Shown here: positions 1-5,693 of the stretch, piece by piece
Layout of the letters: each line of letters starts with the position of its first letter
Position numbering within the stretch: position 1 is the first letter of the stretch
NCBI GenBank assembly: GCA_007131045.1
Contig: SLRI01000169.1
Coordinates: 1 to 5,693, forward strand
Length of the DNA stretch: 5,693 nt
Source: Rhodospirillales bacterium
GTDB taxonomy: Bacteria; Pseudomonadota; Alphaproteobacteria; Geminicoccales; Geminicoccaceae
Direction: 5' to 3'
The notes under the pieces: generated by a model
What the model saw: only the letters and a program-made list of their open reading frames with translations
Database searches by the model: none
Told to the model about the DNA's origin: nothing
Position numbers and translations under genes: made by a program

Positions 1-75
1 GTCGCCGGCTGGGACTTTCCGGGCGTCACCTCGGCCGGCGTCAGCCACTGGCAGCTGATCCGCCCGGCCGAGTGA
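1..75 (+). CDS. C-terminal end of an unidentified protein (5' truncated by the window)
   Basis: Reading frame 1 is open from the first base and ends at TGA 73-75, giving 24 residues that begin VAGWDFPGVTSAG and end LIRPAE. Base composition and codon choice (GCC, GGC, CTG, ATC) match the high-GC genes later in the window and not the PIN-domain gene that follows, so this is probably a native chromosomal gene. The tail is too short to assign a family and I do not recognise it. The alternative is a chance open frame, but the codon bias and clean stop before a non-coding stretch favour a real gene end. Confidence 0.6.
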   Translation, partial: VAGWDFPGVTSAGVSHWQLIRPAE

Positions 76-79
76 GCTG

Positions 80-94
80 GCTTCGGAACGAAGC
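80..94 (+). other. Small hairpin just after the upstream stop codon
   Basis: GCTTCG (80-85) and CGAAGC (89-94) are perfect inverted repeats around a 3-base GAA loop. The hairpin starts five bases after the upstream gene's stop codon. No T-run follows (the next bases are GGAGACGCCCC), so it is not a canonical Rho-independent terminator. It could protect the 3' end of the transcript or be chance in GC-rich DNA. Confidence 0.3.
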
Positions 95-183
95 GGAGAC
101 GCCCCAATTGCCTCCATCTCTGGCCACCGAAGTTTTTCTGGTTTAGCGGTCACACCGAGCTTGAATGAGCTGATAGGCTCCTT

Positions 184-226
184 CGCCTCCCTCTCTGACT
201 GCGCTCCTCAAGCAGAGAGGGAGGCG
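184..226. repeat. Perfect 14-bp inverted repeat (strong hairpin) in the leader of the PIN-domain gene
   Basis: CGCCTCCCTCTCTG (184-197) and CAGAGAGGGAGGCG (213-226) are exact reverse complements around a 15-base loop (198-212). A 14-bp perfect stem is very unlikely by chance in a short intergenic stretch. No T-tract follows on the + strand, and on the - strand the bases beyond the stem (AAGGAGCC) are also not T-rich, so it is not a typical Rho-independent terminator. Candidates are a dispersed intergenic palindrome of the REP kind, an mRNA structure controlling translation from the start 48 bases downstream, or a binding site for a dimeric protein. Its presence argues that 161-274 is untranslated leader and not coding sequence. 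Confidence 0.7.
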
Positions 227-261
227 TCCGCCCAGGCTCGTCCGCCCGAGTCTGCTGATCC

Positions 262-266
262 GAGGA
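262..266 (+). promoter_or_regulatory. Shine-Dalgarno site that decides the PIN-domain gene start
   Basis: GAGGA at 262-266 lies 8 bases before GTG 275-277, a near-ideal ribosome-binding arrangement. The only other usual start codon before the PIN motif, TTG at 161, has no purine-rich SD at the right distance and would place the 14-bp hairpin inside the coding sequence. The GTG start is therefore preferred. Confidence 0.6.
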
Positions 267-274
267 ACCAACAG

Positions 275-1720
275 GTGAAACCCGGCACCAGAGATATCGC
301 CCAGCTGCTGTCGGCCGATAGGGTAACTTTCTGCGTCGACACCAACATACTCGTGGAGTTTCAGGCGCTCGATTCTATTCCGTGGCAGGACCTGGTGCCC
401 AACGCAAGCGAGATACACATTATCGTCCCTACCAAGGTCGGCGAGGAAATGGATGCCCACAAGAAGAAGACTGGACGGCTGCGCCGACGCGCCATAGAAT
501 TCGGCAATATTGCCCGCAAAATCGAAGAGAAATCGGATGAGCGAGTCGACCTGCGTGCTGATAATCCGAGGGTGACGGTCGCGTTCGGCCCAGTGTTACG
601 CCGAACTCAACTTGACGGCGACCTCTTTGAGTTGGACGATTCTGATGGTCGTGTCGTTGCAGAAATCGCGGCCATCATGCAAAGCTGTCCGGAGGCCATC
701 CTACTTGCTGACGATTCGAAGCCGATAAGACTGGCGAGGCAGACTGGTCTAGCGTACACTCGGCCCATGGAGTCGTGGCGCCGTAAAGATGGGCCGGACG
801 AACGCGACAAAACAATTGACGAACTCCGACGAGAACTCGGTGCTCAACCCCTTCTAACCGTTGAGTTTCCCGACGCGGTCAATGAACACATTTTCGAGCC
901 GCCGCCGAAACCTACGTGCCAGAGCTGTGCTAAGGCTCTCCTCGATGCGGCCTTGTCAGTGGATAAAATGGTCCCGCGAGAAGAAAGTATTCGTCGGCAT
1001 GGCTTGGCACGACCCAATCCGCTCGGCTTGGCCAATTTGTCCGCCTTCCATGGCGGCGTAGCGGAGCGTAGCCTCCAAAATTACGACCAAGAATATCAGA
1101 AATTTGAGGAGCGCCTTCGCGAATGGGCTGATTTGGTGCCGAATTTATTCCGAGTTTATCATGGATTATTGCCGGTGAGCATCCTCGTGGGCAACGCTGG
1201 CGATCGCGCCGCTGAGCGTGTTCATGTCGAGTTAACGCTAGCCAGGGACTTCCGGTTCGCGCCATTCAACCACTTTGCAGAAATCTTTGGAGACCGTCTC
1301 GAAGCGCCAGAACCACCAACGCCAAATAGGCTGTTCCACCCGGCGATGTTTCCCATTGGAGCCGAAACAGAAGTCCACCGGCCGGACGCTTTTTACGAGC
1401 AGGATGCGCCCGCCTCTGATTTGAGCACCACTTCGATTTCCTGGAGGTGCGAAGAGCTTCGACAAGGCGCCCAAAAGAATCTGCCTGCCCTAATCTTCGC
1501 CGAGCGGCCAGACGCACGCGGCGCTCTTGAGGTACGGGTCAGCAGCCCGGTCATTGCCAAGGCAACTCGGAAGATGGCACCCCTAGTTGCGCGGGGCGAA
1601 CCGAGCAATGCGCAACTGGCACACTACCTTCTGCGCCGCGTCGACGTGATGCCAGAGAAGTATCAGAGCGCCATAGCGGATGCACTTCGCATCCATCTTG
1701 GACAATGCCTGAAGCGTTAA
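275..1720 (+). CDS. PIN-domain protein with a long C-terminal region of unknown function (putative ribonuclease)
   Basis: From GTG 275 the product is 481 residues (519 if TTG 161 were used). Residues 16-160 look like a PIN nuclease domain: a beta strand ending in VDTNILVEF with the first acidic residue at D22, then VPTKVGEEMDAHKKK with the second at E58 (VxxE-x-DxxK pattern), LDDSDGRVVAEI with D122/D124, and LLADDSKPIRLARQTGL with D146/D147. PIN domains use such acidic clusters to bind Mg2+/Mn2+ and cut RNA, so RNase activity is inferred from the family. A charged helix (about 172-188) leads to a region with one isolated CxxC (C215, C218), too little for a zinc finger. A helix-rich stretch (about 262-290) follows, then a beta-rich part starting LVGNAGDRAAERVHVEL (about 304-320) and continuing to a motif around SWRCEELRQG (about 389-398). 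I do not recognise this C-terminal half. The protein is much longer than VapC toxins (about 130 residues), and no antitoxin gene is adjacent. I see no signal peptide or membrane segment, so it is probably cytoplasmic. GC content is visibly below that of its neighbours (two sampled 60-base lines are 29/60 GC), TTA leucines occur and the stop is TAA, suggesting horizontal acquisition. It may be a defence or stress RNase; that is speculation. Confidence 0.85.
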   Translation: MKPGTRDIAQLLSADRVTFCVDTNILVEFQALDSIPWQDLVPNASEIHIIVPTKVGEEMDAHKKKTGRLRRRAIEFGNIARKIEEKSDERVDLRADNPRVTVAFGPVLRRTQLDGDLFELDDSDGRVVAEIAAIMQSCPEAILLADDSKPIRLARQTGLAYTRPMESWRRKDGPDERDKTIDELRRELGAQPLLTVEFPDAVNEHIFEPPPKPTCQSCAKALLDAALSVDKMVPREESIRRHGLARPNPLGLANLSAFHGGVAERSLQNYDQEYQKFEERLREWADLVPNLFRVYHGLLPVSILVGNAGDRAAERVHVELTLARDFRFAPFNHFAEIFGDRLEAPEPPTPNRLFHPAMFPIGAETEVHRPDAFYEQDAPASDLSTTSISWRCEELRQGAQKNLPALIFAERPDARGALEVRVSSPVIAKATRKMAPLVARGEPSNAQLAHYLLRRVDVMPEKYQSAIADALRIHLGQCLKR

Positions 1721-1785
1721 TCGCCCGCGCATTGGCTCAGACGCCGGCTTCAATGCAGGTGGCGAGCTGCCGTCGCCGCGCGGTT

Positions 1786-1801
1786 CGGGAGCCACGTCCC
1801 G
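1786..1801 (+). terminator. Weak possible terminator after the PIN-domain gene
   Basis: CGGGA (1786-1790) pairs with TCCCG (1797-1801) around a 6-base loop and is followed by GGGTTGATTT, which is only mildly T-rich. A second small stem, GGCGA/TCGCC, lies at 1761-1777. Neither has a proper U-tract. They are the only terminator-like structures I see in the 183-base gap between the PIN-domain gene and the transporter, and may be chance pairing in GC-rich DNA. Confidence 0.2.
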
Positions 1802-1833
1802 GGGTTGATTTGTGACAGTTCAATGGCATGGCT

Positions 1834-1863
1834 TTGACTGCGGTGCGGCGATGGCCCTATTCT
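1834..1863 (+). promoter_or_regulatory. Candidate sigma70-type promoter for the transporter gene
   Basis: TTGACT (1834-1839) matches the -35 consensus TTGACA at 5 of 6 positions. TATTCT (1858-1863) matches TATAAT at 4 of 6, including the key T-A and final T. The spacer is 18 bases, close to optimal. Transcription would start near 1870, giving a short leader of about 34 bases before TTG 1904. The site sits in the gap after the lower-GC gene, where a native promoter for the transporter would be expected. The call rests on consensus matching alone. Confidence 0.4.
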
Positions 1864-1889
1864 CTCGGGCTTCAACGCTCACCGCCTGC

Positions 1890-1893
1890 GGAG
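1890..1893 (+). promoter_or_regulatory. Shine-Dalgarno supporting a TTG start for the transporter
   Basis: GGAG at 1890-1893 lies 10 bases before TTG 1904-1906. An in-frame TGA at 1835-1837 rules out the ATG at 1823, and no ATG, GTG or TTG occurs between that stop and 1904, so TTG 1904 is the first usual start. It falls just before the first membrane segment, as expected for the family. Confidence 0.5.
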
Positions 1894-1903
1894 CCCTTCC
1901 CTT

Positions 1904-3661
1904 TTGAACCCCACCCTCATCCTGATCGAGCTGGTGGGCGGCATCGCCTTGCTGCTCTGGGGTGTGCACATGGTGCGCACCGGGGTCAGCCGCGCGCTCG
2001 GCCCGGCGCTGCGCGACGTGCTGCGCCGGGCCGCCGGCAACCGCTTCTCGGCGGTGGCGGCCGGGCTCGCGATCACCGTGCCGCTGCAGAGCTCGACCGC
2101 GACGGCGATCATCACCGGCGCCTTCGCCGAGCGGCGAATGATCGTGCTCGCCGCTGCCCTGGCCGTCATGCTGGGCGCGGATATCGGCACGGCGGTGGCA
2201 GCACAGATCCTGGCCGTCGATCTCAGGTGGCTCTCGCCCGTCGCCATCGTCGTCGGCTTCGGGCTCTTCAACGCCAGCCAAAACCCCAAGCGGCGGCAGA
2301 TCGGCCGGGCGCTGATCGGGGTCGGGCTGATCATGCTGGCGCTCAGGCTGATCGTCGCCTCCTCCGAACCCTTGCGCGATTCCCCGGCGCTCGAGGCGGT
2401 GCTCGCAGCCTTGCAGAACGACATCGTCTTCACCGCCGCCATGGCCGCCGTGCTCACCTGGCTCGCCCACTCCTCGCTCGCCGTGATCCTCACCGTGGCC
2501 GGGCTGGTAGGCGCCGGCGTCATCCCGCCCGCCATGGCGATCCCGTTCGTTCTCGGCGCCAATGCCGGGGCGGCCATCGCCCCCTTCGTCGCCACCGCCG
2601 GCAGCAGCCCCGCCGGGCGCCGGCCGGCCCTGGGCAATCTCGTGATGCGCGGCAGCGGTGCGCTGCTGGCGCTCCTGGCCCTGCCCTGGATCGCCCCCTT
2701 CATCCTGGCCCATCTCGGCAGCGGCCAGGCGCTGGTCCTCAACCTCCACCTCGCCTTCAACGTGGCACTGGCATTGCTCATGCTGCCGCTGGTCGGCCCG
2801 CTGGCCAAGCTCGTCGTCCGGCTGATGCCGGAAAAGCCCACGGCCGCCGACGACCGGCTCGCCCCGCGTCATCTCGACCCCGAGGCGATCGCCAGCCCGT
2901 CCGTGGCGCTCGCCAACGCGTCGCGCGAGGCGCTCCGGCTCGGCGATGCGGTGGAGGCCATGCTGACCCGCTCGATCGACACCTTCTCCGGCCAGGATCC
3001 CATCCTGGTTAAGGAGATCGAGGCCGAGGACGACGTGGTCGATGCGCTGCACGAGGCGATCAAGCTCTATCTCACCCGCCTCAACCAGGAGGAGCTCGAG
3101 CCCGACGAGAGCCAGCGGCTGGTCGAAATCCTCACCTTCACCACCAATTTCGAGCATATCGGCGACATCATCGACCGCAACCTGATGGAGCTCGCCGAGA
3201 AGAAGATCAAAGGCGGGCTGCGCTTCTCCGACGAGGGCATGGCCGAAATCGAGGCCTTCCACGCCAAGATCACCCAGAACCTGCAGCTGGCACTGACCGT
3301 CTTCATGCGCGGCGACATCGCCATGGCGCGCCGGCTGATCGGCGAGAAGTCGGCGGTGCGCGACCTCGAGACCGAAGCGGTCGAAAGCCACCTCGCCCGG
3401 GTCGGCAAGCGGCTGCCCGCCACGCTCGAGACCTCGTCGCTGCATCTCGACGTCATCCGCGACCTGAAGCGCATCCACTCGCACATCGCCGCCACCGCCT
3501 ACCCGATCCTCGAGCGCGCCGGCGAGCTGCGGAAGAGCCGGCTGAAGAAGCCCGCCAAGCCGGAGAAGGGCAAGAAGGACGCGGCGGAGCCGGAGGTCGC
3601 TTCGGCGAGCACGGCCGAACCCGAGCCCGACTCCGAGCCGCGGCCCGAGCCCCACCATTGA
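1904..3661 (+). CDS. Na+/phosphate cotransporter family protein with C-terminal PhoU-like domain
   Basis: The product is 585 residues from a TTG start. Residues about 5-310 form a hydrophobic membrane domain built as the inverted repeat typical of Na/Pi cotransporters (NptA/YjbB type, family PF02690). The first repeat carries PLQSSTATAIIT (60-71) followed by MLGADIGTA (89-97). The second carries LAHSSLAVILT (187-197) followed by VLGANAGAAIAPF (216-227). The paired (Q/H)SS and G-A-(N/D)-x-G motifs are where the family binds Na+ and phosphate; here the second motif has His in place of Gln. Residues about 325-543 are soluble and helical with NFEHIGDIIDRN and LKRIHSHIAATAY, the PhoU-like part that is thought to be cytoplasmic and regulatory. 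The last 42 residues (544-585) are a low-complexity Lys/Pro tail turning Glu/Pro-rich, probably disordered. The expected role is phosphate movement across the inner membrane; direction (uptake or efflux, as proposed for E. coli YjbB) cannot be read from sequence. A likely promoter lies just upstream and prfA begins 61 bases downstream. Confidence 0.93.
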   Translation: MNPTLILIELVGGIALLLWGVHMVRTGVSRALGPALRDVLRRAAGNRFSAVAAGLAITVPLQSSTATAIITGAFAERRMIVLAAALAVMLGADIGTAVAAQILAVDLRWLSPVAIVVGFGLFNASQNPKRRQIGRALIGVGLIMLALRLIVASSEPLRDSPALEAVLAALQNDIVFTAAMAAVLTWLAHSSLAVILTVAGLVGAGVIPPAMAIPFVLGANAGAAIAPFVATAGSSPAGRRPALGNLVMRGSGALLALLALPWIAPFILAHLGSGQALVLNLHLAFNVALALLMLPLVGPLAKLVVRLMPEKPTAADDRLAPRHLDPEAIASPSVALANASREALRLGDAVEAMLTRSIDTFSGQDPILVKEIEAEDDVVDALHEAIKLYLTRLNQEELEPDESQRLVEILTFTTNFEHIGDIIDRNLMELAEKKIKGGLRFSDEGMAEIEAFHAKITQNLQLALTVFMRGDIAMARRLIGEKSAVRDLETEAVESHLARVGKRLPATLETSSLHLDVIRDLKRIHSHIAATAYPILERAGELRKSRLKKPAKPEKGKKDAAEPEVASASTAEPEPDSEPRPEPHH

Positions 3662-3675
3662 CGCGCGCGCGTTTC

Positions 3676-3702
3676 TGCCGAAAACGAGTGCTTCTCTCGG
3701 CA
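3676..3702 (+). other. Weak hairpin in the gap between transporter and prfA
   Basis: TGCCGA (3676-3681) and TCGGCA (3697-3702) are perfect 6-bp inverted repeats around a 15-base loop, in which GAG and CTC could add three more pairs. No T-run follows, so termination here is doubtful and the transporter transcript could run into prfA. The rest of the 61-base gap contains no clear promoter and no strong SD for prfA (a GAG lies 12 bases before the ATG). Confidence 0.2.
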
Positions 3703-3722
3703 ACCTCGAGCGCGGCCCCTCG

Positions 3723-4796
3723 ATGAGCACCTCCAGCCTCGACCACAAGCTCGACGCCATCCTCGCCCGGCGCGACGAGCTCAGCAGCCTGATGGCCGAA
3801 GGCGGCGGCGACTATGCCGGGCTCGGCCGCGAGTTCGCCGAGCTCGAGCCGATCGTCGCCGGGATCGAGCGCTACCGCGCCCTCGAGGCCGAAATCCGCG
3901 GCCTCGACGAGCTCTTGGACGATCCCGCGACCGACCCTGAGATGCGCGGCATGGCGCGGGACGAGCGGAGCAGCCTCGAGGCGCGGCTGCCGGAGCTCGA
4001 ACGCCAGCTGCAGCTCCTCCTGCTACCCAAGGATGCCGCCGACGAGGGCAGTGCGATCCTCGAGATCAGGGCCGGCACCGGCGGCGACGAGGCGGCGCTG
4101 TTCGCCGGCGACCTCTGGACCATGTACCAGCGCTACGCCCAGAGCCAGGGCTGGCGCACCGAGATCCTCTCACTCAGCGAGACCGAGATCGGCGGGGTCA
4201 AGGAGCTGGTCGCCGAGGTAGAGGGCAGGGGCGTCTTCGCCAAGCTAAAGTTCGAGGCCGGTGTGCACCGGGTGCAGCGGGTGCCGGTGACCGAGGGCGG
4301 CGGGCGGATCCACACCTCGGCCGCCACCGTGGCTGTCCTGCCCGAGGCCGAGGAGGTCGATTTCGAGCTCGACGAGACGGAACTTCGGGTCGATGTCTAC
4401 CGTGCCTCGGGCGCTGGAGGGCAGCACGTCAACAAGACCGAGAGTGCGGTCCGCATCACCCATGTGCCGACCGGCATCGCCGTTGCCATGCAGGACGAGA
4501 AATCGCAGCACAAGAACCGGGCCAAGGCCCTGAAGATCCTCAAGGCCCGGCTGTTCGAGATCGAGCGCGCCCGGGCCGCCGCCGAACGCTCGGCCGAGCG
4601 CAAGGGCCAGGTCGGCTCCGGCGACCGCTCGGAGCGCATCAGGACCTACAACTTCCCACAAGGCAGGGTGACCGATCACCGCATCAACCTCACCCTCTAC
4701 AAGCTCGACCAGGTGCTGGCCGGCGAGGCCCTGGGCGAGCTGGTCGATGCGCTGATCGCCGAGGACCAGGCAGCCCGGCTCACCGAGCTCGCCTGA
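3723..4796 (+). CDS. prfA: Peptide chain release factor 1 (RF1)
   Basis: The product is 357 residues, close to the usual RF1 length of about 360. RF1 recognises UAA and UAG in the ribosomal A site and triggers peptide release. The order is an N-terminal helical domain (about 1-105), then AGTGGDEAALFAGDLW (117-132), the HRVQRVPVTE segment with the codon-reading tripeptide P188-V189-T190 (PxT marks RF1; RF2 has SPF), then RIHTSAATVAVLPE, and the catalytic SGAGGQHVNKTESAVR with GGQ at 232-234. The C-terminal SERIRTYNFPQGRVTDHRI signature is intact. All key residues are present, so the gene should be functional. The ATG at 3723 fits the family N-terminus (helical LDHKLDAILAR) although its SD is weak. 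Its own stop is TGA, which RF1 does not read. The stop overlaps the prmC start by one base, implying co-transcription and translational coupling with the enzyme that modifies its GGQ glutamine. Confidence 0.98.
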   Translation: MSTSSLDHKLDAILARRDELSSLMAEGGGDYAGLGREFAELEPIVAGIERYRALEAEIRGLDELLDDPATDPEMRGMARDERSSLEARLPELERQLQLLLLPKDAADEGSAILEIRAGTGGDEAALFAGDLWTMYQRYAQSQGWRTEILSLSETEIGGVKELVAEVEGRGVFAKLKFEAGVHRVQRVPVTEGGGRIHTSAATVAVLPEAEEVDFELDETELRVDVYRASGAGGQHVNKTESAVRITHVPTGIAVAMQDEKSQHKNRAKALKILKARLFEIERARAAAERSAERKGQVGSGDRSERIRTYNFPQGRVTDHRINLTLYKLDQVLAGEALGELVDALIAEDQAARLTELA

Positions 4797-5626
4797 TGCC
4801 GACCCTGGCAGCCCTGGTCGACAGGGTCGCAGCCACCCTGCGCGCGGCCGGCATCGAGTACGCGCGGGCCGAGGCCCGGCTGATCGTCGCCGCGGCCACC
4901 GGTCAGGACCGCACCCGCCAGCTCGCCGAGCCCGACCGTCCGGCCGAAGCCGAACCGGCCATGGCGCTGGCCCAACGACGGGCGGCCCGCGAGCCGATGG
5001 CCTATCTCCTCGGCCGGCGCGAGTTCTTCGGCCTGGAGTTCGCCGTGGGCCCGGGCGTACTCGTCCCCCGGCCCGAGACCGAAACCCTGATCGAGGCGGC
5101 GCTCGAAGCCTTCCCCGACCGCACAGCATCGCTCCGCCTGCTCGACCTCGGCACCGGCACCGGCTGCCTCCTCCTCACCCTGCTCGACCACTACCCGAAC
5201 GCGACCGGTATCGGCGTCGACCGCTCGGCCACGGCACTGCGCTGGGCAGCCCAGAACCGCCGTTCGCTCGGCCTCGAGCAGCGGGCGCTGCTGGTCCAGG
5301 GCGACTGGCTCGACGCCATCGGCGGCCCGTTCGATCTGACCCTGGGCAATCCGCCCTATATCGGCGCGGCCGAGCCCCGCGACCCGGAAACCCGCTTCGA
5401 GCCCGAAGCATCCCTCCTTGCCGGCCCCGACGGACTCGATGCCTACCGGGCAATCGCCGCTTCGGCAGCCCGGGTCCTGCGGCCGGGCGGCCTGATCGCA
5501 CTGGAGATCGGCGCCAGTCAGGCGGCAGCCGTGACAGCCGTGCTCGAGCAGGCCGGCTTCGTCACACGCCGCCGTACCGACCTCGCCGGCCGCGACCGCG
5601 CCGTCATCGGCCGCCGTCGGGACTGA
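4796..5626 (+). CDS. prmC: Release factor glutamine N5-methyltransferase
   Basis: The product is 276 residues, normal for PrmC (HemK). It transfers a methyl group from S-adenosylmethionine to the glutamine of the GGQ motif of RF1 and RF2, improving peptide release. An N-terminal helical domain that contacts the release factor (about 1-70) is followed by the family signature EPMAYLLGRREFFGLEF (66-82) and VLVPRPETETLIE (88-100). The SAM-binding loop LDLGTGTGCL is at 116-125, an acidic residue for the SAM ribose is likely D142 (GIGVDRS), and the catalytic NPPY motif is at 185-188 (LGNPPYIG). The C-terminal strand region LRPGGLIALEIG is intact. The ATG is formed within the prfA stop (TGATG), so translation is probably coupled to prfA; no strong SD is visible. 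The earlier name hemK reflects a disproved role in haem synthesis. I see no anomalies. Confidence 0.97.
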   Translation: MPTLAALVDRVAATLRAAGIEYARAEARLIVAAATGQDRTRQLAEPDRPAEAEPAMALAQRRAAREPMAYLLGRREFFGLEFAVGPGVLVPRPETETLIEAALEAFPDRTASLRLLDLGTGTGCLLLTLLDHYPNATGIGVDRSATALRWAAQNRRSLGLEQRALLVQGDWLDAIGGPFDLTLGNPPYIGAAEPRDPETRFEPEASLLAGPDGLDAYRAIAASAARVLRPGGLIALEIGASQAAAVTAVLEQAGFVTRRRTDLAGRDRAVIGRRRD

Positions 5627-5693
5627 CCGGCATTGCCTTGCTGCACTGCGCAATTCAGCCTTTCGCCTTTCACCCGACCAAGCTATGTGGGAA
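5627..5693. other. Non-coding end of the window after prmC
   Basis: These 67 bases carry no open frame with a recognisable protein. The ATTGC (5632-5636) and GCAAT (5650-5654) arms could pair weakly, but no T-tract follows. AT content rises slightly compared with prmC, as expected for an intergenic region leading to the next gene, which lies outside the window. Confidence 0.4.

Noticed and set aside
875..1000. Zinc finger at the CxxC of the PIN-domain protein
   Set aside because: Only one Cys pair is present, with no second Cys/His pair nearby to complete a zinc site.
275..1720. Toxin-antitoxin pair
   Set aside because: No small antitoxin-like ORF with a good SD overlaps or abuts the PIN-domain gene on its strand, and the protein is far longer than VapC toxins.
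76..1830. Direct repeats or attachment sites flanking the lower-GC PIN-domain gene
   Set aside because: The best shared word I found is a 7-base AGACGCC (97-103 and 1739-1745), which is expected by chance. No tRNA, integrase or IS ends are visible, so the insertion mechanism is unknown.
1828..3012. A 394-residue + strand open frame overlapping the transporter in another frame
   Set aside because: The translation is dominated by Arg, Ala, Gly and Pro, an out-of-frame reading of GC-rich codons; the overlapping frame encodes the QSS-motif transporter.
1820..3760. A 646-residue open frame on the - strand opposite the transporter
   Set aside because: Its translation is rich in Gly, Asp, Arg, His and Gln with no recognisable domain, as expected for the antisense of a high-GC gene with strong third-position GC. 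The + strand gene has clear family motifs.
4245..5653. Long - strand open frames opposite prfA and prmC
   Set aside because: They are antisense shadows of two well-identified genes and show no motifs, SD or independent codon bias.
1..5693. CRISPR arrays, tRNA or rRNA genes, IS elements
   Set aside because: I saw no regularly spaced repeats, cloverleaf-like segments, transposase motifs or terminal inverted repeats with target duplications.

Overview
The window is 5.7 kb of mostly very GC-rich DNA. It fits a chromosomal segment of a high-GC proteobacterium, probably an alphaproteobacterium. The basis is base composition, heavy use of CTC/CTG/GCC/CGC codons, TGA as the usual stop, and the prfA-prmC pair; the taxonomic inference is soft. 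All supported genes read on the + strand.

Layout: (1) Bases 1-75 are the last 24 codons and stop of an unidentified upstream gene. (2) Bases 76-274 are a leader-like region with a small hairpin just after that stop and a perfect 14-bp-stem hairpin at 184-226. (3) Bases 275-1720 encode a PIN-domain protein (putative metal-dependent ribonuclease) with a long C-terminal part of unknown function. The gene is visibly less GC-rich than its neighbours, uses codons such as TTA that they largely avoid, and ends in TAA, so it looks like an accessory insertion. (4) Bases 1721-1903 are intergenic, with a plausible sigma70-type promoter for the next gene. (5) Bases 1904-3661 encode a Na+/phosphate cotransporter-family membrane protein fused to a cytoplasmic PhoU-like domain. 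(6) Bases 3723-4796 encode peptide chain release factor 1 (prfA). (7) Bases 4796-5626 encode the release-factor glutamine methyltransferase (prmC), overlapping prfA by one base. (8) The last 67 bases are non-coding as far as can be seen.

How the genes work together: prfA and prmC form a functional pair, since PrmC methylates the GGQ glutamine of the release factor encoded just upstream. The transporter lies 61 bases upstream of prfA on the same strand with no convincing terminator between, so read-through is possible, but there is no obvious functional link. The PIN-domain gene has no visible partner: no antitoxin-sized ORF, helicase or CRISPR array lies next to it inside the window.

The part most worth a second look is the PIN-domain gene with its structured leader. 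Nothing in the window establishes a new multi-gene system; the rest is ordinary core genome.
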